Positions 1-47,664 of a stretch of DNA of 64,000 bases are shown piece by piece. The notes under the pieces were generated by a model, which saw only the letters and a program-made list of their open reading frames with translations, did not search any database and was not told the origin of the DNA. This DNA comes from Actinostola sp. cb2023. Its lineage: Eukaryota > Cnidaria > Anthozoa > Actiniaria > Actinostolidae. Position 1 is the first letter of the stretch. Each line of letters opens with the position of its first letter. Location of the stretch: positions 62,001 to 126,000 of the forward strand of contig JAUJYZ010000177.1 in the NCBI GenBank assembly GCA_033675265.1. The letters are read 5' to 3'. Made by a program: the position numbers and the translations under genes.

Positions 1-35275
<35,275 letters not shown>

Positions 35276-36019
35276 GGCTCAAGACTCAGTGATGCTGGAT
35301 TATTAGGAATCGCAGCTTTGAGTCGGGATCGAGATAAGTTGCGTTTACCGTATTCTCAATGCAAGACTCAACCGCCATTCTAGCATGTTTACAGCTTCAC
35401 CAAGGCCGAAATGGGTCATTGCAGTCACGTGACTTAGACGTCGGGAAAGATTCGGAGTCACTTCGGTTTCTGATGAAGAGATCAAAACTGAGCATGATCG
35501 AACATGATCATCCAAATTTTAAAAATTCTAACATTTTGGAACAACAGCTAAACCATGCTCGAGGATCCAGCGGTTTTTGTCCGCGCTCCGAAGTGCTGGA
35601 TCCTCGAGCATGCAGCTAAACATGCTAAAGATGTTATTGAATTGGGGGGTCGAGGGAGGCGTTTATTAGGGAGGGGCAAATTACTAGGGGAGTCCATCTT
35701 TGCTAATGCCCTTAGATCCATCAGATTATTAGCATGGCTATTTTTAGCAACAAGCTATGATTGGTTGGATGTCAATGACGTCACTTGCAGTAAACATGGC
35801 GGACATCTCCTTCGTCGATGCTGAACATTTTATACCACAGCTACATGTACATGTAGTTATTAATAAATTAAATTGATAAATCGTTTATTATATGCCTATT
35901 TTTTGTTTTAAAAATGTATTTTTTGAATTTTTGATTTTGTAAGCGGCCGCGCGGTTTCCCGCCATTCTCTCAGTTCGCTCTACCACAGCCGCGCACACTC
36001 TCGCTCGAAAAGCGCCTCT
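35276..36019. promoter_or_regulatory. 5' flank of AKAP9-like gene, likely promoter region
   Basis: Upstream of the start codon at 35275. It holds an 18-bp perfect inverted repeat (35554-35571 with 35595-35612), an inverted CCAAT box (ATTGGTTGG near 35759) and a TGACGTCA at 35776-35783. No TATA box is evident. A plus-strand ATG at 35796 (AAACATGGCGGAC) resembles a first exon or YY1-type site. Confidence 0.45.
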
Positions 36020-37497
36020 GGAACTGTATGTACAGAAGTCATGCAAACAATCGAGCCAGTCGAGTTATTTTCAGTAACTCACGATGGATGTTTATTTTAT
36101 TCCACGTTTGAAAAATTCAGTACGATTACAGTTGTGTGATCCTTATGTGAGTCATACATCTATTACGCGACCTAATTTTAGAACCGCCGCGTAGCGCTAT
36201 TTAGAACTGAATTTCCACGCTCAAAACAGGTCAGTGAACGGCAAAAATATAATCGAAATCAAAACGTCCTTAGATTTTAGGGATCTCTTACGACAGAAAG
36301 CTATATGTACAGAAGTCATGCAAACAATCGAACCAGTCGAGTTATTTTCAGTAATCACGATGGATGTTTATTTTATTCCACGTTTGAAAAATTCAGTACG
36401 ATTACAGTTGTGTGATCCTTGTGTGAGTCATACATCTCTTACGCGACCTAATTTTAGAACCGCCGCGTAGCGCTATTTAGAACAGAATTTCCACGCTCAA
36501 AACAGGTCAGTGAACGGCAAAAATACAATCGAAATCAAAACGTCCTTAGATTTTAGGGATCTATTACAGAAGAAGACGCTCAGTGACGAGGGAGACTATA
36601 TTTGTGTCGGTGACTCATAGATAAAGATCTCCGACTCTTCAAGGTACGCTGTCGTACGTCTTTAAACGTATTTGAGGTCGCTTGAGGTCACATCTTAAAT
36701 CTAACAGAAAGCAGCTTTTGATTTTTAATCGATAATTCCTTTCTGATATCGATTTCGAGATAAATCGAACAAGATCTTTCAATGTATAGGCAGATTGGTC
36801 GAGCTTTGTCACATCATACCGTAGTCTGAATCAACTGGATGTTTCAAAGATACGAAGTTCGGCTTTCCTCTGCGATAACGAAGAAACCAAAGACGTTTTC
36901 AGAACCGTCTGACCATGAATATGAACCTCAACTGGACGTTCCAAGTATGTGCTACGGAAATACGATTCGGAGATTTTTATCTATGCTCACATATATACAT
37001 AGTCTCCCTCGTCACGTCAGTCATTGTCAGGTCCCTCCTCCTCGCGCAACTGACATTGTCCTTGTCATAAGCCCGCTCATACGCTCATTGAGCGTCTTGT
37101 TAGTCGGGCTTCCTGTGGAAGGAGCCCGACTCTTAAAATGCAGAGCGTTCTTCGTCGACCCCAAAAAGCACGCATGCGCCCTGTCGGCCGCTAAGATAAT
37201 CAGCGATGGCTCAAATTACATGGCTTATCAAGACGAGACATCGCACGTAGTGTGCCGGCCGAAGAAGACATAAAGAAAGATTAGAAAGCACAAACCAATC
37301 AGGGAAAGCAGGGGAGGTCAAGGGGTCAAAATATAAGTCTATTTTCGTCTAAATCTACATTTAGATTGAAACAGGCTCGAATCACGCAACGACGAGCAAC
37401 CAAAAACTGTTTCAATCGCACTAGAAGATATCTATATTGAGTTCAAATAGGTTACATTTCATTTAGAAGCCCGACTTCACGCTAGAAGAGCGTCTAG
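36020..37497 (-). mobile_element. Region A: unique part of the terminal repeat, distal copy
   Basis: About 1.5 kb also found at 43727-45067 (A') and, inverted, at 46714-47664 (A''). It begins with two diverged direct copies of a roughly 285-bp block (about 36020-36300 and 36305-36590). With the satellite it brackets the left DIRS copy as a direct repeat, like an LTR or split direct repeat. Open frame 36839-37273 runs antisense to the element. Confidence 0.7.
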
Positions 37498-39126
37498 TTT
37501 TTATTAAAGGGGGGGACCGTATTAAGTTTTTAATTTTTATTAAAAGAGGGGACCGTATTAAGTTTTTAATTTTTATTAAAAGGGGGGACCGTATTAAGTT
37601 TTTAATTTTTATTAAAAGAGGGGACCGTATTAAGTTTTTAAGTTTTTAATTTTTATTGAAAAAGGGGGGACCGTATTAAGTTTTTAATTTTTATTAAAAG
37701 GGGGGACCGTATTTTTTTAATTTTTATTAAAAAGGGGGGACCGTATTAAGTTTTTAATTTTTATTAAAAGGGGGGACCGTATTAAGTTTTTAATTTTTAT
37801 TAAAAAGGGGGGACCGTATTAAGTTTTTAATTTTTATTAAAAGGGGGGACCGTATTAAATTTTTAATTTTTATTGAAAAGGGGGGACCGTATTAAGTTTT
37901 TAATTTTTATTAAAAGGGGGGACCGTAAGTTTTTAATTTTTATTAAAAGGGGGGACCGTATTAAGTTTTTAATTTTTATTAAAAGGGGGGACCGTATTAA
38001 GTTTTTTATTTTTATTAAAAGGGGGGACCGTATTAAGTTTTTAATTTTTATTAAAAGGGGGGACCGTATTAAGTTTTTAATTTTTATTGAAAAGGGGGGA
38101 CCGTATTAAGTTTTTAATTTTTATTAAAAGGGGGGACCGTATTAGTTTTTTATTTTTTATTAAAAGGGGGGACCGTATTAAGTTTTTAATTATTTATTAA
38201 AAGGGGGTTATTAAAAGGGGGGACCTGTATTAGTTTTTAATTTTTATTAAAAGGGGGGACCGTATTAAGTTTTCAATTTTTATTAAAAGGGAGTACCGTA
38301 TTAAGTTTTTTATTTTTATTAAAAGGGGGGACCGTATTAAGTTTTTAATTTTTATTGAAAAGGGGGGACCGTATTAAGTTTTTAAGTTTTATTGAAAAGG
38401 GGGGACCGTATTAAGTTTTTAATTTTTATTAAAAGGGGGGACCGTATTAAGTTTTTAATTTTTATTGAAAAGGGGGGACCGTATTAAGTTTTTTATTTTT
38501 ATTAAAAGGGGGGACCGTATTAAGTTTTTAATTTTTATTAAAAGGGTGGTCCGTATTAAGTTTTTAATTTTTATTAAAAGGGGGGACCGTATTAAGTTTT
38601 TAATTTTTATTAAAAGGGGGGACCGTATTAAGTTTTTAATTTTTATTAAAAGGGGGGACCGTATTAAGTTTTTAATTTTTATTAAAAGGGGGGACCGTAT
38701 TAAGTTTTTAATTTTTATTAAAAGGGGGGACCGTATTAAGTTTTTAATTTTTATTAAAAGGGGGGACCGTATTAAGTTTTTAATTTTTATTGAAAAGGGG
38801 GGACCGTATTAAGTTTTTAATTTTTATTAAAAGGGGGGACCGTATTAAGTTTTTAATTTTTATTAAAAGGGGGGACCGTATTAAGTTTTTAATTTTTATT
38901 AAAAGGGGGGACCGTATTAAGTTTTTTAATTTTTATTAAAAGGGGGGACCGTATTAAGTTTTTAATTTTTATTAAAAGGGGGGACCGTATTAAGTTTTTA
39001 ATTTTTATTAAAAGGGGGGACCGTATTAAGTTTTTAATTTTTATTAAAAGGGGGGACCGTATTAAGTTTTTAATTTTTATTAAAAGGGGGGACCGTATTA
39101 AGTTTTTAATTTTTATTAAAAGGGGA
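37498..39126 (+). repeat. 36-bp satellite block S1 (about 45 copies)
   Basis: Unit core GGGGGGACCGTATTAAG plus T-rich half (TTTTTAATTTTTATTAAAA). 36 bases is 12 codons, so frames stay open as a 12-residue repeat (IKFLIFIKRGDR). Some units are truncated (near 37715, 38200). Confidence 0.97.
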
Positions 39127-39427
39127 GGGTCCAGATATCGGGATATGAATTCACCATAAGATGAGTATGTGGTTGGAAGAAACGGGGTGGGGTGTTTGAG
39201 CAAGTCGAAGACGATGGCAACCGTTTAATTCCATCGGCCTCTGTGGTGCTGCTGGCGATCCTGTTGTAAATCGTAGAACCATCACATGATCTACTGTCAC
39301 GTGACCAAGTAGCATAGTGACAAAAAAGTCGCAAAAAAGTCGCAAAAAAGTCGCAAAAAAGTCGCATCAGTGCATTTCAAAAAATGGTGTGTGATGGCCC
39401 TGACGGGCCACCGTACCAATCACAAAC

Positions 39428-39808
39428 CTAGATCAAACTGACATTGATATAATGATAGACAATTAGTGCGTCACTATAAAGGTGACCGCACCACAACTTG
39501 TAATTAGTCTTAGCCAGCCAGAGCTTGATTAAACAACGATACCAACGCCTGCCTAGAGCCTCCCTTAACAAACCAATACGAGAGGTATCAATACCAAGAG
39601 CGTTAAACTTACACAATAGTACCTCCCTAGCTCTAGATTATGATAACTGCGAACCTGCACGCAAGGAATATGAATGGGTGGTACTGTGAAAAACGAGACT
39701 AGCAAAAACAAAACTACTAGATGACATGTCTGCGCACGCTGACGACGCATATCGACAGAGCATGTTATAAGGGCAAGTCGAATTACCAGTCTTGGCGATA
39801 ACAACCGT
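39428..39808 (-). pseudogene. Tyrosine recombinase, 3' end, left copy
   Basis: Continues after the foldback element: KTGNSTCPYNMLCRYAS and a THSYSLRAGSQ stretch in one frame, then a stop and a shift to NALGIDTSRIGL. The same stop and shift are in the right copy, so they predate the duplication. The conserved C-terminal catalytic block is broken. Confidence 0.65.
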
Positions 39809-40486
39809 CTCAAGTACGTTAAGGCCTGGGACAGACGAGAAAACGATGCTAAACTATTATATTTTGGTCGAAATTCATGAAACTTCGCACAGCTACATAA
39901 CTTCACCGGTTTCAACTTTTAAGATGATAAGATAGGTGATAAAGTGATCACGTGACCTCTTACGTCACTCCTGTGTCCTTCGAAACTTTTAATTGAAATG
40001 GGGTGATGGGTATTTTATGTATGGAAGAAGTTATGCCACTTTTTCGTTTGTCTAGGGGAGAGGTATAACAATCTGCCATCACACCTGAACAACTAATGCT
40101 CATTGAGGAGATATTTGCATCAATATGATTGACCCTCCAGGTCACGTGACCTATTTTGTAAAATATCTCCTCAATGAGCATTAGTTGTTCAGGTGTGAGG
40201 GCAGATTCTTATACCTCTCCCCTAGACAAACGAAAAAGTGGCATAACTTTTTCCATACATAAAATACCCATCACCCCATTTTAATTCAAATTCCCAAGGG
40301 AGACACGAGTGACGTAAGAGGTCACGTGACCACTTTATCACGATATTATTATCTCAAAAGTTGAAACTCCTAAAGATATTCAGATGTGTGAAGTTTCTTG
40401 CATTTCGAGCACAATCTGTGCGAACAGCAAAATAAAACAGGTTTAGCCTCGCTTTCACGTCCGTCCCAGGCCTTAACATACTTGAG
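39809..40486. mobile_element. 678-bp foldback element inside left recombinase
   Basis: Ends CTCAAGTACGTTAAGGCCTG and its near-perfect reverse complement; arms of about 310 bp flank a 40-bp loop near 40116-40160. The right copy has the intact empty site (AACCGTGGAACC), giving a 2-bp GT duplication. Contains several CACGTGAC motifs. Confidence 0.88.
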
Positions 40487-41098
40487 GTGGAACCGTCACG
40501 AAACGTCTTACTTCTGGGTAGGAAAAATAGGCATCCTCGAAACTAATGTAGCACCACTTAATATTACAAATCTCATTGAATCTCAAAAACCCCGCAAAAC
40601 CTACTAAACACAGAGTAACATCACGAATATCAGAAAGGGAAGCCGACGAACCTGCGAAGCGCGAGACTATAAACGATCAAGATGCTCAGGTAAAATGGTC
40701 AATCCTTGTCGGGGAACATGCGATTTACGCGCATCCGGACGTTTACAACCTAAGAGTACTGCTTTAAGGAAACTACTATCACAGGGTTTAGACAAACCAC
40801 AGGATCTATGAAAAGAGGCAATAGCATAGTAAGCTGACTGGATCGTGCTAAAACAAAAACCAGATTCAAGTAAATTAACCAAATAAAGGGCAATGTAAGT
40901 GTCATCGGCGGGAAAATAATTAACCTCGCTGGACTGGGTACACCACAGCTTCCATTTCTTGAAGAGAGAGAAATAGGATTTAGCAGTAGAGGGTGCAATA
41001 GAGCTTACAAGAACGGTAGCCACGCCAGGCGTCATGCAGGGACTTGAGGACGGGACTTGAAACCTGCAAAAAACGCCTTGTAAAGGAAACAAAAACAA
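40487..41098 (-). pseudogene. Tyrosine recombinase, 5' part, left copy
   Basis: 143 residues from 41098: SAM-like core-binding region (STAKSYFSLFKKWKLWC, YLVNLLESGFCFSTIQSAY). It stops at LPEHLDRL because of two extra bases; the DIRDVTL and GFLRFNEI segment that holds the first catalytic Arg is out of frame beyond it. Frame is then cut by the foldback element. Confidence 0.8.
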
Positions 41099-41290
41099 AT
41101 AAGAACCAAATTAACATCTACACTGATAAGAAACATCAGAAAACTACAAAGCATTGAGAGTTATGGAAAACCCATGGCTATAAAGCTCTGGCTATATGAG
41201 AACCTTTATCAATGTAGCTAAATAAGTAGCCAAATCGGAGACTATGAGACATGAACGGTTATGAAACCCTGCCGGGCTATGAAGCTCTGA

Positions 41291-41788
41291 CTATGAAAGT
41301 AAAACTGTTCGTGGCACTAAGTACAATGGAGGAACTAGCCAATTATTGTCATTGGACCAATTAAAACTGAAATCATCGACACCTTGTGTACCGGGACACC
41401 AAAACTTAGAATAAAATCTAGTACACTTAGCCGTTACATGCGAAGCAAAACAATCAAGAGTGAACGGTCCAAACGATGCATTAATGTGGTTGTAAAATTC
41501 AACCGAAACACTCCAATCATCGTAATCGATAACACGACTAAGAGAATCTACGTACTCGTTAAGACTTCTAGGGATCCATTCTACTTCAAGAGTTACATTG
41601 TGGGTCAAACAAAACCGAAAAATGTCCAGAGCTAAACAATGTAAACGGAGGGAGGTGCTACCTTTACGACAAATGATGGCGACATTACGATTATCGGTGA
41701 AGAACTTCACCACCTTTCCCTTTATATCAGAACTGAATGATTTAAGACCGTATATAATTCCTAGCAACTCGCGACCGTTACTATCCAT
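41291..41788 (-). pseudogene. RNase H and following DIRS segment, left copy
   Basis: 165 residues. RNase H-like parts: DSNGRELLGIIYGL, FFTDNRNVAIICRKG and WIPRSLNEYVDSLSR. Then LDCFASHVTAKCTRFYSKFW to NWLVPPLYLVPRT, a conserved stretch after RNase H in DIRS polyproteins. Ends early because of the deletion. Confidence 0.75.
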
Positions 41789-42096
41789 CTGTACCTCCGT
41801 GGTAGGAAAAAGTTATAAAATATAATTCAAAACTCCGTCTGATCTACAAATAACGCATGTCCACCACATGCGTGAGCACTGGCATCGGAGTGAATAATAA
41901 CCACAGGAGTATCATAGCGAAAAAGAAACCTATTATTGAGACTAGTCACATTATTGCTCCAAAAACCGGTTGAAAATAACAGAAATTGTTAAGATCTAAA
42001 ACGGTATCCCAATGATCTCTAAAAATAACAGCAGACTGAGGGAATCTAGACATCAACAAAGCAACATTGCCAACAACGGGAGAAAGCGATATGATT

Positions 42097-43116
42097 TTAC
42101 CGACAATAAGCGATACAACGGGGTGAGACGAACGGTAAAACTGGATTTGAAATTATCAAGTGCGGCCAGAAGATTATCGGGCCTAGACTGGGGAATGGAA
42201 ATCGAACATTCGGCAAGATTCCATGAGAGACCAATCCACTCGATGGTCTGTACAGGATCCCAGGTGAAGACTTTTGTAAATTCGGAACAACGCCTGCATT
42301 GATAAGATCATTGCGGACAGCTGAAGAAACCGAGCGAGCTATCTGAAAATCGCTTTCACAAGATATGCCATCGTCTAAATATAGTACAAGATGAAAACCT
42401 TGCGAACGCCAATGACTGACCAAAGGTCTGAAAAACTTAGTAAATAAATACGGCGCCGAAGAAAGATCGAACGGGAGGACCGTGAAGCAAAAATACCTAT
42501 TCAAATTGGAATGGAAAGGCCATTGAAAACCTAAATATTGTTGGTGAGTGTTGCAGATATCAACATGATGGTATCCGGATTTCATGTCAAACTTAAACAT
42601 GAAACCATCGGGCACAACAAAATTAAGGAAAGTTTTCCAATCTTCCATACGAAACTTGGGTTTAGGGACGCACTTATTGACATGACGTAAATCTAAAATA
42701 AGCCTAGGTAATAATTGAGAGTTAAACGACACAGATAAAGGGTTGATTACCGTGGGGGAAACAAAAACTTCAACAATTAAGCCTAAATGAAGTAAATCTG
42801 AAATGGCCTGGGAAACAAAGGAACTATTGTCCCTAGCGGACTTATTATTAGGCAGTAAAATGCCGGTGAGCAAAACAGAAAACGGAATAACATAACCAGA
42901 TCTAATGGTACTCAAGACCCGCTGGGGAGCAGAAATACTAACCCAAAAATCAATGTGAGCTTTCAATCGGCCTTTAACAATAGGTAAAGATTTACCTAAT
43001 TCATAATCATGTAAATTATCGAGGTAAAAGCTAACTAAATCTGTACTAGCAATGTCAGAAGTACACTTAACTTCGAGCAAACAGTCGAACTCCTCCAGAG
43101 GGGTTTTGAAAACCAC
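42097..43116 (-). pseudogene. Reverse transcriptase, DIRS type, left copy
   Basis: 339-residue open stretch. RT motifs in order: RLILDLRHVNK (about 138-148), FDMKSGYHHVDI (176-187, first catalytic Asp), LPFDLSSAPYLFTKF (about 214-228) and YLDDG (246-250, catalytic Asp pair). Frame breaks after the palm, so no full polyprotein. Confidence 0.88.
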
Positions 43117-43726
43117 GGCAGGTGCAGAGCGGCTTTGGATTTCTGTCTCAATGCTTCCTTTTCAGCCTGACGAATCTTCTTGTCGTCGTCAGGATCAAGG
43201 GCCACGGCAGAAGCCTCGTAGTGCTTGACGGTATTAAAGCCAACCGGCCTCAGAGGAGTCTGCGATTCTAATCTTGCGATTACGTTCGTCGATCAGAGAA
43301 GGGGCCTCGTTTGACAACTCCTTGGTGGTATTGTTATCTTCAGAATTAATAGCAGCAATTAGCCTTCTCCAAGATGCCTTTGACTGAGACGTTGAACTTG
43401 AAGTTTCTTTCGTTACCGGGATGAGTGAACTTTATATCTGAATCTGCTTTCAGTTGTTTAGAGATACACAAAGCACTTTCGGCAGTACGAGTTGTAACCA
43501 CGAACTGACCAGCTAATTGAGATTTGTGGTCGTCTAATTGCTCGAGTAAAAACGGGCGAAAACTATCCACATCAGCCTTCGTCACGCTGTCTCCCATCAA
43601 GCAAGCAAACTATAAGGGACTGGCAGAAACGTAACAACAGAACTACTGACTGAAATTGGTCCCATGGGGGACACGCCGCATAGCGGCGGGCATGCCTTAA
43701 GCACAACAACATGAAAAACATAAGTC

Positions 43727-45067
43727 ATGCAAAATGAATCGAGCCAGTCGAGTTATTTTCAGTAACTCACGATGGATGTTTATTTTATTCCACGTTTGAA
43801 AAATTCAGTACGATTACAGTTGTGTGATCCTTGTGTGAGTCATACATCTATTACGCGACCTAATTTTAGAACCGCCGCGTAGCGCTATTTAGAACAGAAT
43901 TTCCACGCTCAAAACAGGTCAGTGAACGGCAAAAATATAATCGAAATCAAAACGTCCTTAGATTTTAGGGATCTAGTACGACAGAAAGCTATATGTACAG
44001 AAGTCATGCAAACAATCGAACCAGTCGAGTTATTTTCAGTAATCACGATGGATGTTTATTTTATTCCACGTTTGAAAAATTCAGTACGATTACAGTTGTA
44101 ATCGAAATCAAAACGTCTTTAGATTTTAGGGATCTATTACAGAAGAAGACGCTCAGTGACGAGGGAGACTATATTTGTGTCGGTGACTCATAGATAAAGA
44201 TCTCCGACTCTTCAAGGTACGCTGTCGTACGTCTTTAAACGTATTTGAGGTCACTTGAGGTCACATCTTAAATCTAACAGAAGCAGCTTTTGATTTTTAA
44301 TCGATAATTCCTTTCTGATATCGATTTCGAGATAAATCGAACAAGATCTTTCAATGTATAGGCAGATTGGTCGAGCTTTGTCACATCATACCGTAGTCTG
44401 AATCAACTGGATGTTTCAAAGATACGAAGTTCGGCTTTCCTCTGCGATAACGAAGAAACCAAAGACGTTTTCAGAACCGTCTGACCATGAATATGAACCT
44501 CAACTGGACGTTCCAAGTATGTGCTACGGAAATACGATTCGGAGATTTTTATCTATGCTCACATATATACATAGTCTCCCTCGTCACGTCAGTCATTGTC
44601 AGGTCCCTCCTCCTCGCGCAACTGACATTGTCCTTGTCATAAGCCCGCTCATACGCTCATTGAGCGTCTTGTTAGTCGGGCTTCCTGTGGAAGGAGCCCG
44701 ACTCTTAAAATGCAGAGCGTTCTTCGTCGACCCCAAAAAGCACGCATGCGCCCTGTCGGCCGCTAAGATAATCAGCGATGGCTCAAATTACATGGCTTAT
44801 CAAGACGAGACATCGCACGTAGTGTGCCGGCCGAAGAAGACATAAAGAAAGATTAGAAAGCACAAACCAATCAGGGAAAGCAGGGGAGGTCAAGGGGTCA
44901 AAATATAAGTCTATTTTCGTCTAAATCTACATTTAGATTGAAACAGGCTCGAATCACGCAACGACGAGCAACCAAAAACTGTTTCAATCGCACTAGAAGA
45001 TATCTATATTGAGTTCAAATAGGTTACATTTCATTTAGAAGCCCGACTTCACGCTAGAAGAGCGTCT
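43727..45067 (-). mobile_element. Region A': 5' terminal repeat part of left copy
   Basis: Copy of region A, with an internal deletion (joint near 44097) shared by A''. Open frame 44411-44845 is the same 144-residue frame as at 36839-37273. Confidence 0.72.
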
Positions 45068-45687
45068 AGTTTTTATTAAAAGGGGGGACCGTATTAAGTT
45101 TTTAATTTTTATTAAAAGAGGGGACCGTATTAAGTTTTTAATTTTTATTAAAAGGGGGGACCGTATTAAGTTTTTAATTTTTATTAAAAGAGGGGACCGT
45201 ATTAAGTTTTTAATTTTTATTGAAAGGGGGGACCGTATTAAGTTTTTAATTTTTATTAAAAGGGGGGACCGTATTTTAATTTTTATTAAAAAGGGGGGAC
45301 CGTATTAAGTTTTTAATTTTTATTAAAAGGGGGGACCGTATTAAGTTTTTAATTTTTATTAAAAGGGGGGACCGTATTAAATTTTTAATTTTTATTGAAA
45401 AGGGGGGACCGTATTAAGTTTTTAATTTTTATTAAAAGGGGGGACCGTATTAAGTTTTTAATTTTTATTGAAAGGGGGGACCGTATTAAGTTTTTAATTT
45501 TTATTGAAAAGGGGGGACCGTATTAAGTTTTTAATTTTTATTGAAAAGGGGGGACCGTATTAAGTTTTTAATTTTTATTAAAAGGGGGGACCGTATTAAG
45601 TTTTTAATTTTTATTGAAAGGGGGGACCGTATTAAGTTTTTAATTTTTATTAAAAGGGGGGACCGTATTAAGTTTTTAATTTTTATT
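45068..45687 (+). repeat. 36-bp satellite block S2 (about 17 copies)
   Basis: Same unit as S1, plus orientation, ending exactly at the palindrome centre. Confidence 0.96.
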
Positions 45688-46713
45688 AATAAAAATTAAA
45701 AACTTAATACGGTCCCCCCTTTTAATAAAAATTAAAAACTTAATACGGTCCCCCTTTTCAATAAAAATTAAAAACTTAATACGGTCCCCCTTTTCAATAA
45801 AAAATAAAAAACTTAATACGGTCCCCCCTTTTAATAAAAATTAAAAACTTAATACGGTCCCCCCTTTTAATAAAAATTAAAAACTTAATACGGTCCCCCC
45901 TTTTAATAAAAATAAAAAACTTAATACGGTCCCCCCTTTTAATAAAAATAAAAAACTTAATACGGTCCCCCCTTTTCAATAAAAATAAAAAACTTAATAC
46001 GTTCCCCCCTTTTCAATAAAAAATAAAAAACTTAATACGGTCCCCCCTTTTAATAAAAATTAAAAACTTAATACGGTCCCTCCTTTTAATAAAAATAAAA
46101 AACTTAATACGGTCCCCCCTTTTAATAAAAATAAAAAACTTAATACGGTCCCCCCTTTTAATAAAAATTAAAAACTTAATACGGTCCCCCCTTTTAATAA
46201 AAAAAAAAAAACTTAATACGGTCCCCCTTTTAATAAAAATTAAAAACTTAATACGGTCCCCCCCTTTTAATAAAAATTAAAAACTTAATACGGTCCCCCC
46301 TTTTAATAAAAATTAAAAACTTAATACGGTCCCCCCTTTTAATAAAAATTAAAAACTTAATACGGTCCCCCCTTTTCAATAAAAAATAAAAACTTAATAC
46401 GGTCCCCCCTTTTAATAAAAATTAAAAACTTAATACGTTCCCCCCTTTTCAATAAAAAATAAAAAACTTAATACGGTCCCCCCTTTTAATAAAAATTAAA
46501 AACTTAATACGGTCCCCCCTTTTAATAAAAATAAAAAACTTAATACGGTCCCCCCTTTTCAATAAAAATTAAAAACTTAATACGGTCCCCCCTTTTAATA
46601 AAAATAAAAAACTTAATACGGTCCCCCCTTTTCAATAAAAAATAAAAAACTTAATACGGTCCCCCCTTTTAATAAAAATTAAAAACTGAATACGGTCCCC
46701 CCTTTTAATAAAA
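45688..46713 (-). repeat. 36-bp satellite block S3 (about 28 copies)
   Basis: Same unit in reverse orientation, starting at the palindrome centre. More units than S2, so the array has changed length since duplication. Confidence 0.96.
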
Positions 46714-47664
46714 ACAAGACGCTCAATGAGCGTACACTCGGGCTTATGACAAGGACAATGTCAGTTGCGCGAGGAGGAGGGACCTGACAATGACTGACAG
46801 TTGCGTGACGAGGGAGACTATGTATATATGTGTCGGTGAGCATAGATAAAAATCTCCGAATCGTATTTCCGTAGCACGTACTTGGAACGTCCAGTTGAGG
46901 TTCATATTCATGGTCAGACGGTTCTGATAACGTCTTTGGTTTCTTCGTTATCGCAGAGGAAAGTCGAACTTTGTATCTTTGAAACATCCAGTTGATTCAG
47001 ACTACGGTATGATGTGACCAATCTGCCTATACATTGAAAGATCTTGTTCGATTTATCTCGAAATCGATATCAGAAAGGAATTATCGATTAAAAATCAAAA
47101 GCTGCTTCTGTTAGATTTAAGATGTGACCTCAAGTGACCTCAAATACGTTTAAAGACGTACGACAGCGTACCTTGAAGAGTCGGAGATCTTTATCTATGA
47201 GTCACCGACACAAATATAGTCTCCCTCGTCACTGAGCGTCTTCTTCTGTAATAGATCCCTAAAATCTAAGGACGTTTTGATTTCGATTACAACTGTAATC
47301 GTACTGAATTTTTCAAACGTGGAATAAAATAAACATCCATCGTGATTACTGAAAATAACTCGACTGGTTCGATTGTTTGCATGACTTCTGTACATATAGC
47401 TTTCTGTCGTACTAGATCCCTAAAATCTAAGGACGTTTTGATTTCGATTATATTTTTGCCGTTCACTGACCTGTTTTGAGCGTGGAAATTCTGTTCTAAA
47501 TAGCGCTACGCGGCGGTTCTAAAATTAGGTCGCGTAATAGATGTATGACTCACACAAGGATCACACAACTGTAATCGTACTGAATTTTTCAAACGTGGAA
47601 TAAAATAAACATCCATCGTGAGTTACTGAAAATAACTCGACTGGCTCGATTCATTTTGCATGAC
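46714..47664 (+). mobile_element. Region A'': truncated terminal repeat part of right copy
   Basis: Inverted copy of A'. About 400 bases are missing: the satellite joins directly after GAGCGTCTTG, whereas A and A' join the satellite after a second GAGCGTCTAG. Deletion between the two GAGCGTCT motifs explains this. Confidence 0.72.

Larger units (their letters stand above)
39127..43726 (-). mobile_element. DIRS-type retrotransposon, left copy (decayed)
   Basis: Internal region of a tyrosine-recombinase retrotransposon on the minus strand: short ORF1 remnant (43346-43600), RT (42097-43116), RNase H plus downstream segment (41291-41788), recombinase (39428-41098). Lesions: frameshifts between RT and RNase H; a deletion after VPRTVL that removes about 400 bases present in the right copy; a 2-bp insertion in the recombinase; and a 678-bp foldback insertion. 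DIRS elements integrate by tyrosine recombinase rather than DDE integrase. Confidence 0.85.

Noticed and set aside
37498..39126. 36-bp repeat as CRISPR array or protein-coding repeat
   Set aside because: Repeats abut directly with no spacers; the 12-residue frame has no start context and is linked to a retroelement.
39151..39367. Small frames near the DIRS 3' end, also at 53106-53357
   Set aside because: They lie over the GCGACTTTTTT repeats and are the same sequence duplicated in both arms; no domain.
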